A DNA stretch of 33,523 nucleotides. Origin: Lysinibacillus odysseyi 34hs-1 = NBRC 100172 (lineage in GTDB: Bacteria > Bacillota > Bacilli > Bacillales_A > Planococcaceae). A program made the position numbers and the translations under genes. The stretch covers positions 1 through 33,523 of the forward strand of contig NZ_BCVX01000020.1 of the NCBI RefSeq assembly GCF_001591965.1, read 5' to 3'. This document shows positions 17,309 to 24,517 of this stretch, in pieces. The notes beneath the pieces were generated by a model. That model was not told the DNA's origin, ran no database searches, and saw only the letters and a list, made by a program, of their open reading frames with translations. Position 1 is the first letter of the stretch. Every line of letters begins with the position of its first letter.

Positions 17309-18466
17309 CTATGTTTTAAAGATGAATTTACACAATTGATCACTGTTATATGAATTGAACTGTTTATTAAAATCTATAAGCTGAATTAAGTTCCGTTTTC
17401 CTGTAAGTATATGTATTTCCGGGATGTGATTGAAATCTTCAAATTTGAGTAGTCCACCCTCCGTAGTAACTTTCTCACTATGCCCTTCCTGTTGCTTCAA
17501 TAATTTATACCATATATTGATTCTTTGCCATCTTATCTCTGTAAAAATATAATGCGTTTGACCACCTTTCTTCACGTAGTAAATATCTTTGTTATTCCAG
17601 CTAAGGTTAAATGAGGGTCCGAATTTCTCTCTTAAATACTTAACAAGCTCCTCATTTATTTTATCAGGAAGTAAATCTTCCTGTAATATTTCGGAAAAAT
17701 CACTTACTGTTAGAAAGCATAAATCAACATTTAATAAATAGTCAGCGCACTCTTTTCTATACGCATCTGCTACAGACATAAAACGTTTTTGTAAACTTGC
17801 ATCAAAGTAATCTTGCTTTATTTTTTTCGGATTAGGAACAATAAAATAAATCCCTAGTGGTAATTTTTCATTCTCCAGTTTTTTAAAATGCCCATTATAC
17901 CGTTTAAACTTTTCACTTAGAGCGATTCCTCTTTCATTTGATCTATCTATTTCTGCATAATAAGTCTCTTTAGATTTCATAATAATGAAGTCTGCTTTCA
18001 TATTCCTAGTTGCTGCATATAAATTATTCGCAAAATCAATATTTAAATCTGGATATTGAATCATCAACAGATAGACATCTACCATTGCATCTACACACAT
18101 CAATAAATGTTTAATTTGATTAGGTTTCGGCTTATATAAGCTATGTTTGAAATAGCCATAATCTCTAAAAAAACCCGTACCTTTATAAGGCTCCTTTATA
18201 TTATAAAAATCTTGAAATAATTCTAGCCCTTTTTTGGTAAGATAGTAGAACCGTCTTTGTGAGATATCATCGCTATAAACAAAGTATTCTATGTAACCTT
18301 TCCTTTCTAATTTTTTCAACAACTCATAGGTCTTTGTTAACTCTCCAGATGTACATTTTTGATAAAGGGCTTTGGCTATTTGTTCTGCATTACCTCCTCT
18401 TGTTTTAGCTAAAAATTCTATTAATTGGGATTGTTTAACACTATTTCTTACAATGTTAGTAATCAT
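17309..18466 (-). CDS. Replication-relaxation (Replic_Relax) family protein
   Basis: A 385-aa protein with an N-terminal winged helix (SQLIEFLAKTRGGNAEQIAKAL, ELLKKLERKGYIEYF, RRFYYLTKKGLELF). A nuclease-like alpha/beta core follows, with FANNLYAATRNMKADFIIM and YYAEIDRSNERGIALSEKFKRY, where D, E and D residues could form a PD-(D/E)XK-like centre. This layout fits the Replic_Relax family found on Gram-positive plasmids, linked to replication or relaxation of DNA. Biochemistry is not established. The SD GGAGGAGG precedes ATG 18466, and a perfect 14-bp palindrome lies 30 bases upstream, a likely operator. A MerR-like plasmid gene lies upstream on the same strand. Confidence 0.75.
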   Translation of the reverse strand: MITNIVRNSVKQSQLIEFLAKTRGGNAEQIAKALYQKCTSGELTKTYELLKKLERKGYIEYFVYSDDISQRRFYYLTKKGLELFQDFYNIKEPYKGTGFFRDYGYFKHSLYKPKPNQIKHLLMCVDAMVDVYLLMIQYPDLNIDFANNLYAATRNMKADFIIMKSKETYYAEIDRSNERGIALSEKFKRYNGHFKKLENEKLPLGIYFIVPNPKKIKQDYFDASLQKRFMSVADAYRKECADYLLNVDLCFLTVSDFSEILQEDLLPDKINEELVKYLREKFGPSFNLSWNNKDIYYVKKGGQTHYIFTEIRWQRINIWYKLLKQQEGHSEKVTTEGGLLKFEDFNHIPEIHILTGKRNLIQLIDFNKQFNSYNSDQLCKFIFKT

Positions 18467-18496
18467 ATGTCCTCCTCCTTTTTTTGCATAATGACG

Positions 18497-18510
18497 CTAT
18501 AGCGCTATAG
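18497..18510. promoter_or_regulatory. Perfect 14-bp palindrome, putative operator
   Basis: CTATAGCGCTATAG is fully self-complementary and lies 30 bp upstream of the Replic_Relax gene start. The position suits repression, either by its own winged helix or by the neighbouring MerR-like protein. Confidence 0.55.
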
Positions 18511-18511
18511 G

Positions 18512-18567
18512 AGTACTTGAATAAGGTGCTTAAATGCCTACCATAACTTATTCAAGTACTTTTTTTC
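18512..18567 (+). terminator. Long hairpin between the MerR-like and Replic_Relax genes
   Basis: A perfect 14-bp stem AGTACTTGAATAAG (18512-18525) / CTTATTCAAGTACT (18547-18560) is followed by a T-run on the plus strand only. As a terminator it would act on a plus-strand transcript, where no gene is seen, so it might instead be a bidirectional insulator or a binding site. Confidence 0.55.
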
Positions 18568-18636
18568 TCCAAATCCTTGGTGCTGTAAGTAATTCTTCTT
18601 TCTTTTGTAGCGTGACTACATAGATACTAACTACAC

Positions 18637-19146
18637 TCATTTTTCAAAAAAGAAACCTTTCTTCTTTGGTTTAGCTAACATTTCAATTATCCTATCCAAC
18701 TTTTCTTCTACAGTGGTCGGCATATTTAGTTTTTTTAAATCAGCTAATATTTTCTCTTGTTGGACTTCCAAAGTTTCTAAGCGTAAATTTATTAGATTTA
18801 AGGCTTTATTATACTCTCCTGTTACTTGTTCAAATTTTCCCATGATATTATTAAATAATTCGTTTTGATCTCTCAAATGATGGGTTTTATCACCTGAATT
18901 ATCAATACTACATTTACTATTGAAATCAAAAAAATCTTTTAGTATTTCTTGATTTTTATATTTAGGGTACTGTTTTTTTAATGCTATAAAGGTTTTTAAT
19001 ACTTCAATGTCTTGCTCTGTATAAACTCTGTTATTTTCATTGCTTCGTTTAATAGCATAGCCTGAGCCCTCCAACAATTCGGAATATTTCCTTAAAGTTG
19101 AACTTGCTATACTAAGTCCTTTGGCTACCGTACCTGCCTTATACAA
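18637..19146 (-). CDS. MerR-like plasmid regulator with coiled coil
   Basis: The first good start is TTG 19146, eight bases after GGAGGAGGTG, giving 169 aa (LYKAGTVAKGLSIASSTLRK onward). Residues 1-70 form a MerR-type HTH domain (TVAKGLSIASSTLRKYSELLE, NRVYTEQDIEVLKTFIALKK). A linker and a coiled coil (FEQVTGEYNKALNLINLRLE, VEEKLDRIIEMLAKPKKKG) follow. The end with Lys-rich KPKKKGFFFEK resembles DUF3967-type plasmid proteins. It shares HTH type and coiled-coil layout with the protein at 16126-17049. Plasmid maintenance is the likely role, by context only. Confidence 0.75.
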   Translation of the reverse strand: MYKAGTVAKGLSIASSTLRKYSELLEGSGYAIKRSNENNRVYTEQDIEVLKTFIALKKQYPKYKNQEILKDFFDFNSKCSIDNSGDKTHHLRDQNELFNNIMGKFEQVTGEYNKALNLINLRLETLEVQQEKILADLKKLNMPTTVEEKLDRIIEMLAKPKKKGFFFEK

Positions 19147-19209
19147 CTTAATTACACCTCCTCCCCAAAATACAAAAAACACTACATCCTTATAACACAT
19201 TAAAGACAT

Positions 19210-19735
19210 GTGCTATAAAAACGCAGTGCTTCTGCATTTAATAATTTAATTACTATTATTATAAATAATTTAACCATAAATGTAAATTAACGTTTAATGA
19301 ATTTACTTCAAAAAATCTGTTTATATAATGATTGGTACAACACCAAAATCAACACGTGTGACATAAAAATATCTGTATTCGCTAAAGTTAAGAGTAACAC
19401 CAAGCAACAAAACGAAGTATGCAGATACACGCCCTTTCTGTCAAGGTTTTACTCGATTTACCAGAACTACATGTATGCGAAATTTACCAAGAACAACAAA
19501 TAATAAAATCAAAGCACTTCAGCGTCGACACTATTTCATGCGTAACATGGAGCGCTATAAATAACACATTTTACTAGAGTACAATGAAGAATGGATTCAT
19601 TACAGCTTCTAGTCACGTACATGCTTTGGTAAAGAGCCCTTTATTGTTTAGCGTCATTAAAATTCATATATTTTATAAGGGTTAATCTGTGTAATTATTT
19701 GCTTAAAGAAACCCTTACTAAAACATTTCACAAAA
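19210..19735. other. AT-rich intergenic region, no supported gene
   Basis: An open frame at 19297-19503 lacks a ribosome site and recognisable content. Near 19677-19726 TAAGGGTT and AACCCTTA form a weak hairpin that may end the DGQHR gene transcript. The segment 19226-19290 is very AT-rich and could hold the promoter of the MerR-like gene. Confidence 0.4.
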
Positions 19736-20728
19736 TTACATAATACAATTCTTAATATCTGTAGCCAATAGCTTTGTACCTGTGACACCCTTAATAAACT
19801 GTAAACCTCCATTAACGGACCAATCAATTTCTCCTAAATTCAATAGCTTATCGGCGATCTTCACTGAATCTGGTTGTTGAGATTTAGCTAAAAAGTTCTT
19901 ATTGATTAATTCATTCCCTACCATAGCTAATGCATTTAAACAGGTGATATGTGTTAGACGATAGTTTTTATAATCATCCCATTCTTCAGGGAATAACTCT
20001 TTAATCAAATTAAAGTAAAACATAGTTATATTCAAAATCTTCTCTTTTGGCAACTTGGCTAATTCCGACTTTTTGGTAAGTAGGCTAACTATCTGATATA
20101 GATTTTGCAATGTAATGTGCTTTTCTTTTGTACGTCTCCCAATAAGTGTTCCTTTACTGAAAAACGGACTTTCTGGTTTTAAAATAAGATTTGTGGCTAC
20201 CCAGCTAAAATTATCATTATTCCGATTCAAATATCGACTTAATGATGTTCCTATTCCTTTTGCTTTCGTATTAATTACGTCAAACAGTTTAATCTCTTCA
20301 TCTTCATCTAAAAAATGAAACGCTAAAAAAGGCACATTTAATGTGCTATCTGTTTCCTCAATATATTCTTTTATCCCCCCTAGGCGGTGTTGCCCATCCA
20401 TCAATGTTGCTTTTTTTCGGCATACCAATCGACCATAACTCGGACGTTGGCGATCATAACAATGAAACTCCCAGTTACCTGCTGCATTTAACAAAATTGG
20501 TGTATATAAAGAATCTTCCCCATGTGATAAATAGTCTGCAAAATCTTTGCAACGCTTTTTATTTATTGGACGTTGATAACCTTTGCCCGATGGATCATTA
20601 AAAAGTTTAGAATATGAAAAATTCACTGCCACCTGTGAGGAAACTGATCCCTGATAAATCACACGTCCACGCATTTTTGATTGAACTACATTTTCTATCA
20701 CAATATTTGTGCTTAATTGACTGCTCAT
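19736..20728 (-). CDS. DGQHR-domain protein (DndB-like)
   Basis: A 330-aa protein whose motif TLMDGQHRLGGI (about residues 108-119) defines the DGQHR family, related to DndB of DNA phosphorothioation loci. Other features are GYQRPINKKRCKDFADYL, PILLN, FLAFHFLDEDEEIKLFDVIN and NTKAKGIGTSLSRYL, all typical of the family. No dnd or ssp modification genes are nearby, so it is an orphan. In Dnd systems DndB represses the modification operon. Here it could be a regulator or a stand-alone defence factor (inference). It diverges from an XRE gene, with a palindrome between them. The SD AAGGAG is 11 bases from ATG 20728. Confidence 0.82.
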   Translation of the reverse strand: MSSQLSTNIVIENVVQSKMRGRVIYQGSVSSQVAVNFSYSKLFNDPSGKGYQRPINKKRCKDFADYLSHGEDSLYTPILLNAAGNWEFHCYDRQRPSYGRLVCRKKATLMDGQHRLGGIKEYIEETDSTLNVPFLAFHFLDEDEEIKLFDVINTKAKGIGTSLSRYLNRNNDNFSWVATNLILKPESPFFSKGTLIGRRTKEKHITLQNLYQIVSLLTKKSELAKLPKEKILNITMFYFNLIKELFPEEWDDYKNYRLTHITCLNALAMVGNELINKNFLAKSQQPDSVKIADKLLNLGEIDWSVNGGLQFIKGVTGTKLLATDIKNCIM

Positions 20729-20771
20729 AGCATATTTCGCTCCTTAAATTTATCATAAAAACATATATTAG

Positions 20772-20783
20772 TACTTATAAGTA
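20772..20783. promoter_or_regulatory. Palindromic operator candidate between DGQHR and XRE genes
   Basis: TACTTATAAGTA is a perfect 12-bp palindrome in the 133-bp divergent region. A related half-site GTACTTTTAT follows at 20801. XRE/SinR-type repressors bind such AT-rich dyads, so the XRE product probably controls both genes. Confidence 0.5.
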
Positions 20784-20861
20784 TATAAATCAATTAAAAT
20801 GTACTTTTATGAAACTTCATGTGGTTTTCAACCTCACATAGTCTTTAGGTGAGGTGATTAA

Positions 20862-21209
20862 ATGGATCAGTTAGTGAACATTGTTGGAACAAATATAAAA
20901 GAGCTTCGAAAGCATAAGAAAATGACACAAGAGGATTTAGCAGAAAAATGCGGGTTACAAACATCCTATTTAGCTGGAGTAGAACGCGGAGACAGAAATA
21001 TCACCTTGCAAACATTAGAAAAGATCACCAATGGCCTAGAAGTAACAGCAAAAGAATTATTTGAATTAAAAACGCCTATTAAGGCCTTATCCTTAGAAAC
21101 CGAGCAGCTTATCTATCTATTTACAGAGCAATTGAGGGAAAAACCAGAGGTAGAAATTCGATTAATAATTGAATTAGCAAATAAGATATTCGAAACATAT
21201 TCTAAATAA
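20862..21209 (+). CDS. XRE-family transcriptional regulator
   Basis: A 115-aa repressor with an N-terminal HTH_3 domain at residues ~8-64 (IKELRKHKKMTQEDLAEKCG, TSYLAGVERGDRNITLQTLE) and a short helical C-terminal part likely for dimerisation. The SD GGTGAGGTG precedes ATG 20862. It is transcribed away from the DGQHR gene. Five bases after its stop begins the first copy of an 80-bp direct repeat. Likely role: control of the divergent DGQHR gene and itself. Confidence 0.88.
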   Translation: MDQLVNIVGTNIKELRKHKKMTQEDLAEKCGLQTSYLAGVERGDRNITLQTLEKITNGLEVTAKELFELKTPIKALSLETEQLIYLFTEQLREKPEVEIRLIIELANKIFETYSK

Positions 21210-21213
21210 TAAG

Positions 21214-21296
21214 ATAATGTCTATACCTATTTTTCTGTTTTTGAATGGCAGTATGAAAAAAGCAGCGCAAACCCGCGCTACTCCTGCTTTCTAGCC
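21214..21296 (+). repeat. 80-bp direct repeat, copy 1
   Basis: It starts ATAATGTCTATACCTATTTT and includes GAATGGCAGTATGAAAAAAG and AGCGCAAACCCGCGCT (a small hairpin AGCGC/GCGCT). It matches 23014-23097 with only a few substitutions and one-base indels, exactly 1800 bp apart at their left ends. The pair brackets the second XRE gene and the AIPR-like gene. Confidence 0.85.
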
Positions 21297-21350
21297 CTTA
21301 TTCACCATAAAAATTATTTGTTTCCAGTGAGTAAACGTCGCCTCGATTTC

Positions 21351-21650
21351 CTAGGACAATTCCTCAGAAGGTAAAATATATTCTTCTATAGCATTTATTA
21401 AAGTTGAGAAATCAACTTCTAAAGCAATGGATAAATATTTCAATGTCACTAAGCTAGGCATATTATATCCGTTTTCAATATTTGATAACGATTTTTCAGA
21501 TATCCAATCTACAGGTAGTAATTGCTTATTGATTCGATCATCAATGAAGTATTGCCTCGATTTCTTTTCAAGAGAAAGCGCCAATCTGTAGTCTTTGATA
21601 ATATTCCCTAGGATTATGGCATTTTCAGTTAATAGTTGTTTTTTTGTCAT
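21351..21650 (-). CDS. Small XRE-family regulator
   Basis: A 99-aa protein with a Cro/CI-like HTH: IIKDYRLALSLEKKSRQYFI then DWISEKSLSNIENGYNMPSL and TLKYLSIALEVDFSTL. It lies on the minus strand and diverges from the AIPR-like gene, mirroring the DGQHR/XRE pair next door. The insert between HTH helices 2 and 3 is longer than usual. No strong SD is seen before ATG 21650, so the start is moderately sure. Likely regulator of the AIPR-like gene. Confidence 0.75.
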   Translation of the reverse strand: MTKKQLLTENAIILGNIIKDYRLALSLEKKSRQYFIDDRINKQLLPVDWISEKSLSNIENGYNMPSLVTLKYLSIALEVDFSTLINAIEEYILPSEELS

Positions 21651-21674
21651 ATAGTTAATTTAACAGAAAGAAAT

Positions 21675-21701
21675 AAAAAAAGGAACCTCGGTTCCTTTTT
21701 T
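21675..21701. terminator. Bidirectional terminator-like hairpin between divergent genes
   Basis: AAAAAAAGGAAC-CTCG-GTTCCTTTTTT makes a stem with A/T runs on both sides. It lies upstream of both divergent starts (21650 and 21778), which is unusual for a terminator. It may attenuate the AIPR-like leader or block stray transcription. Confidence 0.7.
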
Positions 21702-21777
21702 ATATTGGATTATTAAGGTAATATTTAGTTAACGCTTAGCACAAATGCTCAAGCTGAAAAAAATAGGGGGTATTCAA

Positions 21778-22947
21778 ATGAATACAAAATTTAAGGTAAA
21801 AACAGTACGTACAGTCACAGCACCATCGAATCCAAATGTTACAACTTATTATGCGTGGACGGAATTTCAGGATCTACCTGAAGGTATTTCTTTAGAAGTA
21901 AATCCTAGAAAACCTAAAATGAATACATCTGTAGCAAAACAACTAATCTCAGCTGTCAAAAGCCCTGATAACGGGTTTGAACTTAATAACCGTGGTATTG
22001 TTATCACCGCAAATAGTTTTAAGTTTCATACAAATGATAGTATGGCTGAGTTAGACTTGGGGGATGACCCTAAAAAATTCGGTATCCTGGACGGCGGCCA
22101 TACGTATCAAGCAATCATTGACAATCGTAAATATTTAAGTAGAGATACAAAAAAATATGTTAAGTTAGAGATCCTAGTCGGAGAAGATTTAGATGTATCC
22201 GCACTAGCTGATGCAAGAAACACATCTGCTCAAGTTAGTGACATTGCACTGTTCGAACTAGATGATAAATTTGGTTTTATCAAGGAAGCAATAAAACAAG
22301 AAGTTTATGCAAATGATGTTGCTTATAAAGATAACGATAATAAACGTATTCCCGTCATCGAATTGTTGAAGCTAATGTTTGCTTTTAATATTAAACGTTA
22401 TCCAGATGATAGTAGCGCCCCTGTATCAGCATATTCAGGTAAAGCTTCCGTGTTTAAGGATTACAAAAATTCATTTGATAGCAATCCAAATATCTATGAA
22501 CAATTAGCTTTGCAGCTTCCTAAACTTGTTGAGTTGTATGAAAAAATCGAAACTGAATTACCGAAGAAATATCAAGAATTCAAAAATGAAGAGGGTAGAA
22601 CTGGACGTTTCGGAAGTCTTCGTGGTGTTGAAAGCAACGGTACTTTCTCAACACTCTATACTCAGCAAACTCTTTCTCATGAAATTTCTATCGGATTTAT
22701 TCTTCCTATCTTCGGTGCTTTTAGAGCATTATTAAAGGAAAAAGATGGTATTCTAAAATGGAACTTTGACCCGATTGAGATTTGGGAAAAAGCTGGTCTT
22801 CGTTTAGTCCAAAACACTTTTGATACAGATACAAACCCTCAACAAGTAGGTAAAAGCAAAACTCTTTGGCAATCAAATTATCGAATTGTAGATAGCGTTC
22901 AAAAAGATTTGCTGTTAGCTTATTATATGGAGCAGCAAAACAAATAA
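21778..22947 (+). CDS. AIPR-like protein (abortive-infection phage-resistance family)
   Basis: A 389-aa protein starting at ATG 21778 (MNTKFKVKTVRT) behind GGGGG; the earlier ATG 21745 lacks a ribosome site. Motifs are LNNRGIVITANS and FGILDGGHTYQAI, then ARNTSAQVSDIALFELDDKF, which follow the order NRGI... - DG..T - N...Q.I seen in AIPR (PF10592) proteins. Its DGGHTYQ sits where DGQHR sits in the upstream protein, suggesting distant kinship. AIPR proteins occur in phage-defence loci, but their activity is poorly known. The gene ends at a strong terminator and lies inside the 1.8-kb direct-repeat unit. Confidence 0.75.
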   Translation: MNTKFKVKTVRTVTAPSNPNVTTYYAWTEFQDLPEGISLEVNPRKPKMNTSVAKQLISAVKSPDNGFELNNRGIVITANSFKFHTNDSMAELDLGDDPKKFGILDGGHTYQAIIDNRKYLSRDTKKYVKLEILVGEDLDVSALADARNTSAQVSDIALFELDDKFGFIKEAIKQEVYANDVAYKDNDNKRIPVIELLKLMFAFNIKRYPDDSSAPVSAYSGKASVFKDYKNSFDSNPNIYEQLALQLPKLVELYEKIETELPKKYQEFKNEEGRTGRFGSLRGVESNGTFSTLYTQQTLSHEISIGFILPIFGAFRALLKEKDGILKWNFDPIEIWEKAGLRLVQNTFDTDTNPQQVGKSKTLWQSNYRIVDSVQKDLLLAYYMEQQNK

Positions 22948-22973
22948 AGGAAACGCCGAAAAATGAAAATTTG

Positions 22974-23015
22974 AAAGCTCAGAACACTGTTAAATTAGCG
23001 TTCTGAGCTTTTTAT
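22974..23015 (+). terminator. Terminator of the AIPR-like gene
   Basis: A perfect 12-bp stem AAAGCTCAGAAC (22974-22985) / GTTCTGAGCTTT (23000-23011) is followed by TTTT. It lies 27 bases after the stop codon and directly precedes the second 80-bp repeat. Confidence 0.88.
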
Positions 23016-23097
23016 AATGTCTATACCTATTTTTTCTGTTTGGGAATGGCAGCATGAAAAAAAGCAGCGCAAACCCGCGCCGCTCCTGGCTTCTCCT
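23014..23097 (+). repeat. 80-bp direct repeat, copy 2
   Basis: Partner of 21214-21296, same orientation. It starts ATAATGTCTATACCTATTTT and carries GAATGGCAGCATGAAAAAAA and GCAGCGCAAACCCGCGC. It overlaps the end of the AIPR-gene terminator. Confidence 0.85.
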
Positions 23098-23109
23098 ACG
23101 TCGGAAAAG

Positions 23110-23206
23110 CCCCTATATACTGCGTTCAGAAAGTCGCATAAAAAGTACGGAAACTGATAAAATCCTCTTTTCGCTTTTTTGTCCTGTTTAGGCACTACAA
23201 ACAATT
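23110..23206. repeat. Second dispersed repeat, copy 1
   Basis: It begins CTATATACTGCGT and ends with CGCTTTTTTGTCCTGTTTAG and CACTACAAACAA, matching 24113-24172 at both ends. This copy has about 30 extra bases in the middle. No coding function was recognised. Confidence 0.6.
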
Positions 23207-23350
23207 TGGTGCTTTTATTAAAATATTTCTTTCCAATGATTATCAAGTATTTTATTTACAAATTGTCCATACTTATGTTTCAATCAAATTAAGTGCAGAC
23301 CGCCTATTATTCTATGTATTTACTAGTAGACAAGATAGGAGGTTTTAAAA

Positions 23351-23482
23351 TTGCAAAATTTCTTCTCCAAGATTAAAAGCAATTTTAGCAAGCACAAAAC
23401 AACTTGGGAGTTTTTATCCCAAGTAGCCAGTATTTTAGGCTTCATACTCGGTTGCATTAGCCTTGCGCTTATGTTTATGTAA
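23351..23482 (+). CDS. Small single-pass membrane peptide
   Basis: A TTG start behind AGGAGG (seven bases away) gives a 43-aa peptide. It has a basic amphipathic N-terminus (MQNFFSKIKSNFSKHKTT) followed by a hydrophobic helix at residues ~24-43 (QVASILGFILGCISLALMFM) reaching the C-terminus. The strong ribosome site makes translation credible. The layout resembles type I toxin or holin-like peptides, but no antisense RNA was identified and no family was recognised. It lies just upstream of the 5S-like RNA. A leader or toxin role is speculative. Confidence 0.55.
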   Translation: MQNFFSKIKSNFSKHKTTWEFLSQVASILGFILGCISLALMFM

Positions 23483-23584
23483 CCATTGAAATAGTTAATT
23501 CCTCATCTCGCTTTCAAGTTTTTCTCTCACTATAGATTTTATCACGCTGCACTTATTCCCAATCTGTAGGGCGGTATAGTGAAA

Positions 23585-23787
23585 GGTACGGACAAAGAAG
23601 AAAGTAAGTGTTTAAGTTACCGTGGACCACCTGTTCCCTTTCCGAACACAGAAGTGAAACCGTCTGACTTTGTTAATAGTGCAAGTTGTGCGAAACAACA
23701 AATATGCTTACTTGAGGAAGAAGCTATATCAATACATAAAAAAGAGAGATTATGGTTTCCCAGACCATAATCTCTCTCTTTTTTTTT
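23585..23787 (+). ncRNA. 5S rRNA-like small RNA
   Basis: Positions 23628-23655 (CACCTGTTCCCTTTCCGAAC then ACAGAAGT) match the bacterial 5S rRNA helix III/loop C core at 24 of 28 positions. Two of the four changes (U23632, A23650) are a compensatory C-G to U-A swap in helix III. Outer strands 23602-23611 and 23704-23713 pair over about 10 bp (AAGUAAG/CUUACUU core), as helix I would. AAGUUA (23614-23619) can pair with a strand in 23661-23671, as helix II would. A GUUGU/ACAAC hairpin stands in the helix IV/V place. A perfect 14-bp terminator stem (23743-23756/23764-23777) with nine T follows. TATAGT at 23573 may be the -10. Confidence 0.6.
23743..23787 (+). terminator. Strong terminator of the 5S-like RNA
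   Basis: AGAGAGATTATGGT (23743-23756) pairs perfectly with ACCATAATCTCTCT (23764-23777), followed by C and nine T. It runs through the 63-codon open frame that covers this RNA, which argues against that frame being a gene. Confidence 0.93.
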
Positions 23788-23789
23788 AG

Positions 23790-24349
23790 CTTTTTTTAGC
23801 TAACTGAAAATGCTCCAAGTTATCTAATTTAGGTTAATTAAATAACTTAATAAATTGATTTAAAAAAACAAATCAATTTAAGCTGCATGGGTAGTTCAAC
23901 TCCTACCTTTTTAAATTCTTCGAACAAAAAGATCAAAGAGAATTCATGTATTACATAGCAGCATCAGACAAAAGTTAATTACGTTGTTTTAAAACTGTTT
24001 GTTTCTTCTCCATATAACATTATATCTATAATTCATTAATATTAAAATCATTAAATTTCAAATGATAAATTTAATTTTAAAAATAAAACATACCGATGAT
24101 TTAAAATTCACCTATATACTGCGTCGGAAAAGCCCATTTTCCGCTTTTTTACCCTGTTCAGGTGCTACAAACAAGATAAAGCATGATCCTGCCCGCCGGA
24201 GTCGGACAATCTGCAAAAATGAGACACCTTTTTAAAGGCCCCTAGAAAGCCCGTAACGACGCTTTCCTGAAGCCCCTACCTTTTCCCCTCCTTAATTTTC
24301 GCCTGTGCCGTTCTGCAGCTTCCTGGCCTGCGTTAAACGTGAGAAACTT
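23790..24349. other. Non-coding stretch with a dispersed repeat
   Basis: Very AT-rich to about 24110, then more GC-rich. Only the second dispersed repeat (24113-24172) was recognised. The GC-rich part to 24349 may be decayed coding sequence linked to the small genes downstream, but no frame stays open. Confidence 0.45.
24113..24172. repeat. Second dispersed repeat, copy 2
   Basis: It begins CTATATACTGCGTCGGAAAA and ends CGCTTTTTTACCCTGTTCAG plus GTGCTACAAACAA. The GTCGGAAAAGCCC part also occurs at 23099-23111, next to the other copy, so both copies derive from one ancestral segment with rearrangement. Confidence 0.6.
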
Positions 24350-24517
24350 CTATCCGCTTTTTTTCGGGCTGGTGCGCTGATCTTTTCGCTGCAGCTGCTC
24401 GCGGGCCTTTGTGTGAATTTCATTCATACTGCTATCTAGTTTATTTAATTCCTAATGATATAAGGCCGCCTGCTCCTCTAAAAATAACGCTCGTTGTACA
24501 TTTTCACTAGCTGCCAT
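24350..24517 (-). pseudogene. Small hydrophilic protein interrupted by a stop
   Basis: The ATG at 24517 overlaps the stop of the preceding gene (TGATG), a sign of former translational coupling. The frame reads MAASENVQRALFLEEQAALYH, TAG, then ELNKLDSSMNEIHTKAREQL and QRKDQRTSPKKSG before a stop at 24350. One base change would restore a 55-aa charged helical protein. No family was recognised. Confidence 0.6.

Noticed and set aside
19297-19503. 68-aa ORF
   Set aside because: No ribosome site, biased composition, no homology recognised; in an AT-rich intergenic region.
19736-20728. Full Dnd phosphorothioation system
   Set aside because: Only the DndB-like DGQHR protein is present; no dndA, C, D, E or restriction genes are seen in the window.
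22995-23246. 83-aa minus-strand ORF
   Set aside because: It spans the 80-bp repeat and the AIPR terminator, and the other copy of the repeat does not keep the frame.
23579-23770. 63-codon open frame over the 5S-like RNA
   Set aside because: It runs through a perfect terminator stem and covers the 5S-like core, has no ribosome site, and its peptide has no recognisable features. The structured RNA explains the region better.
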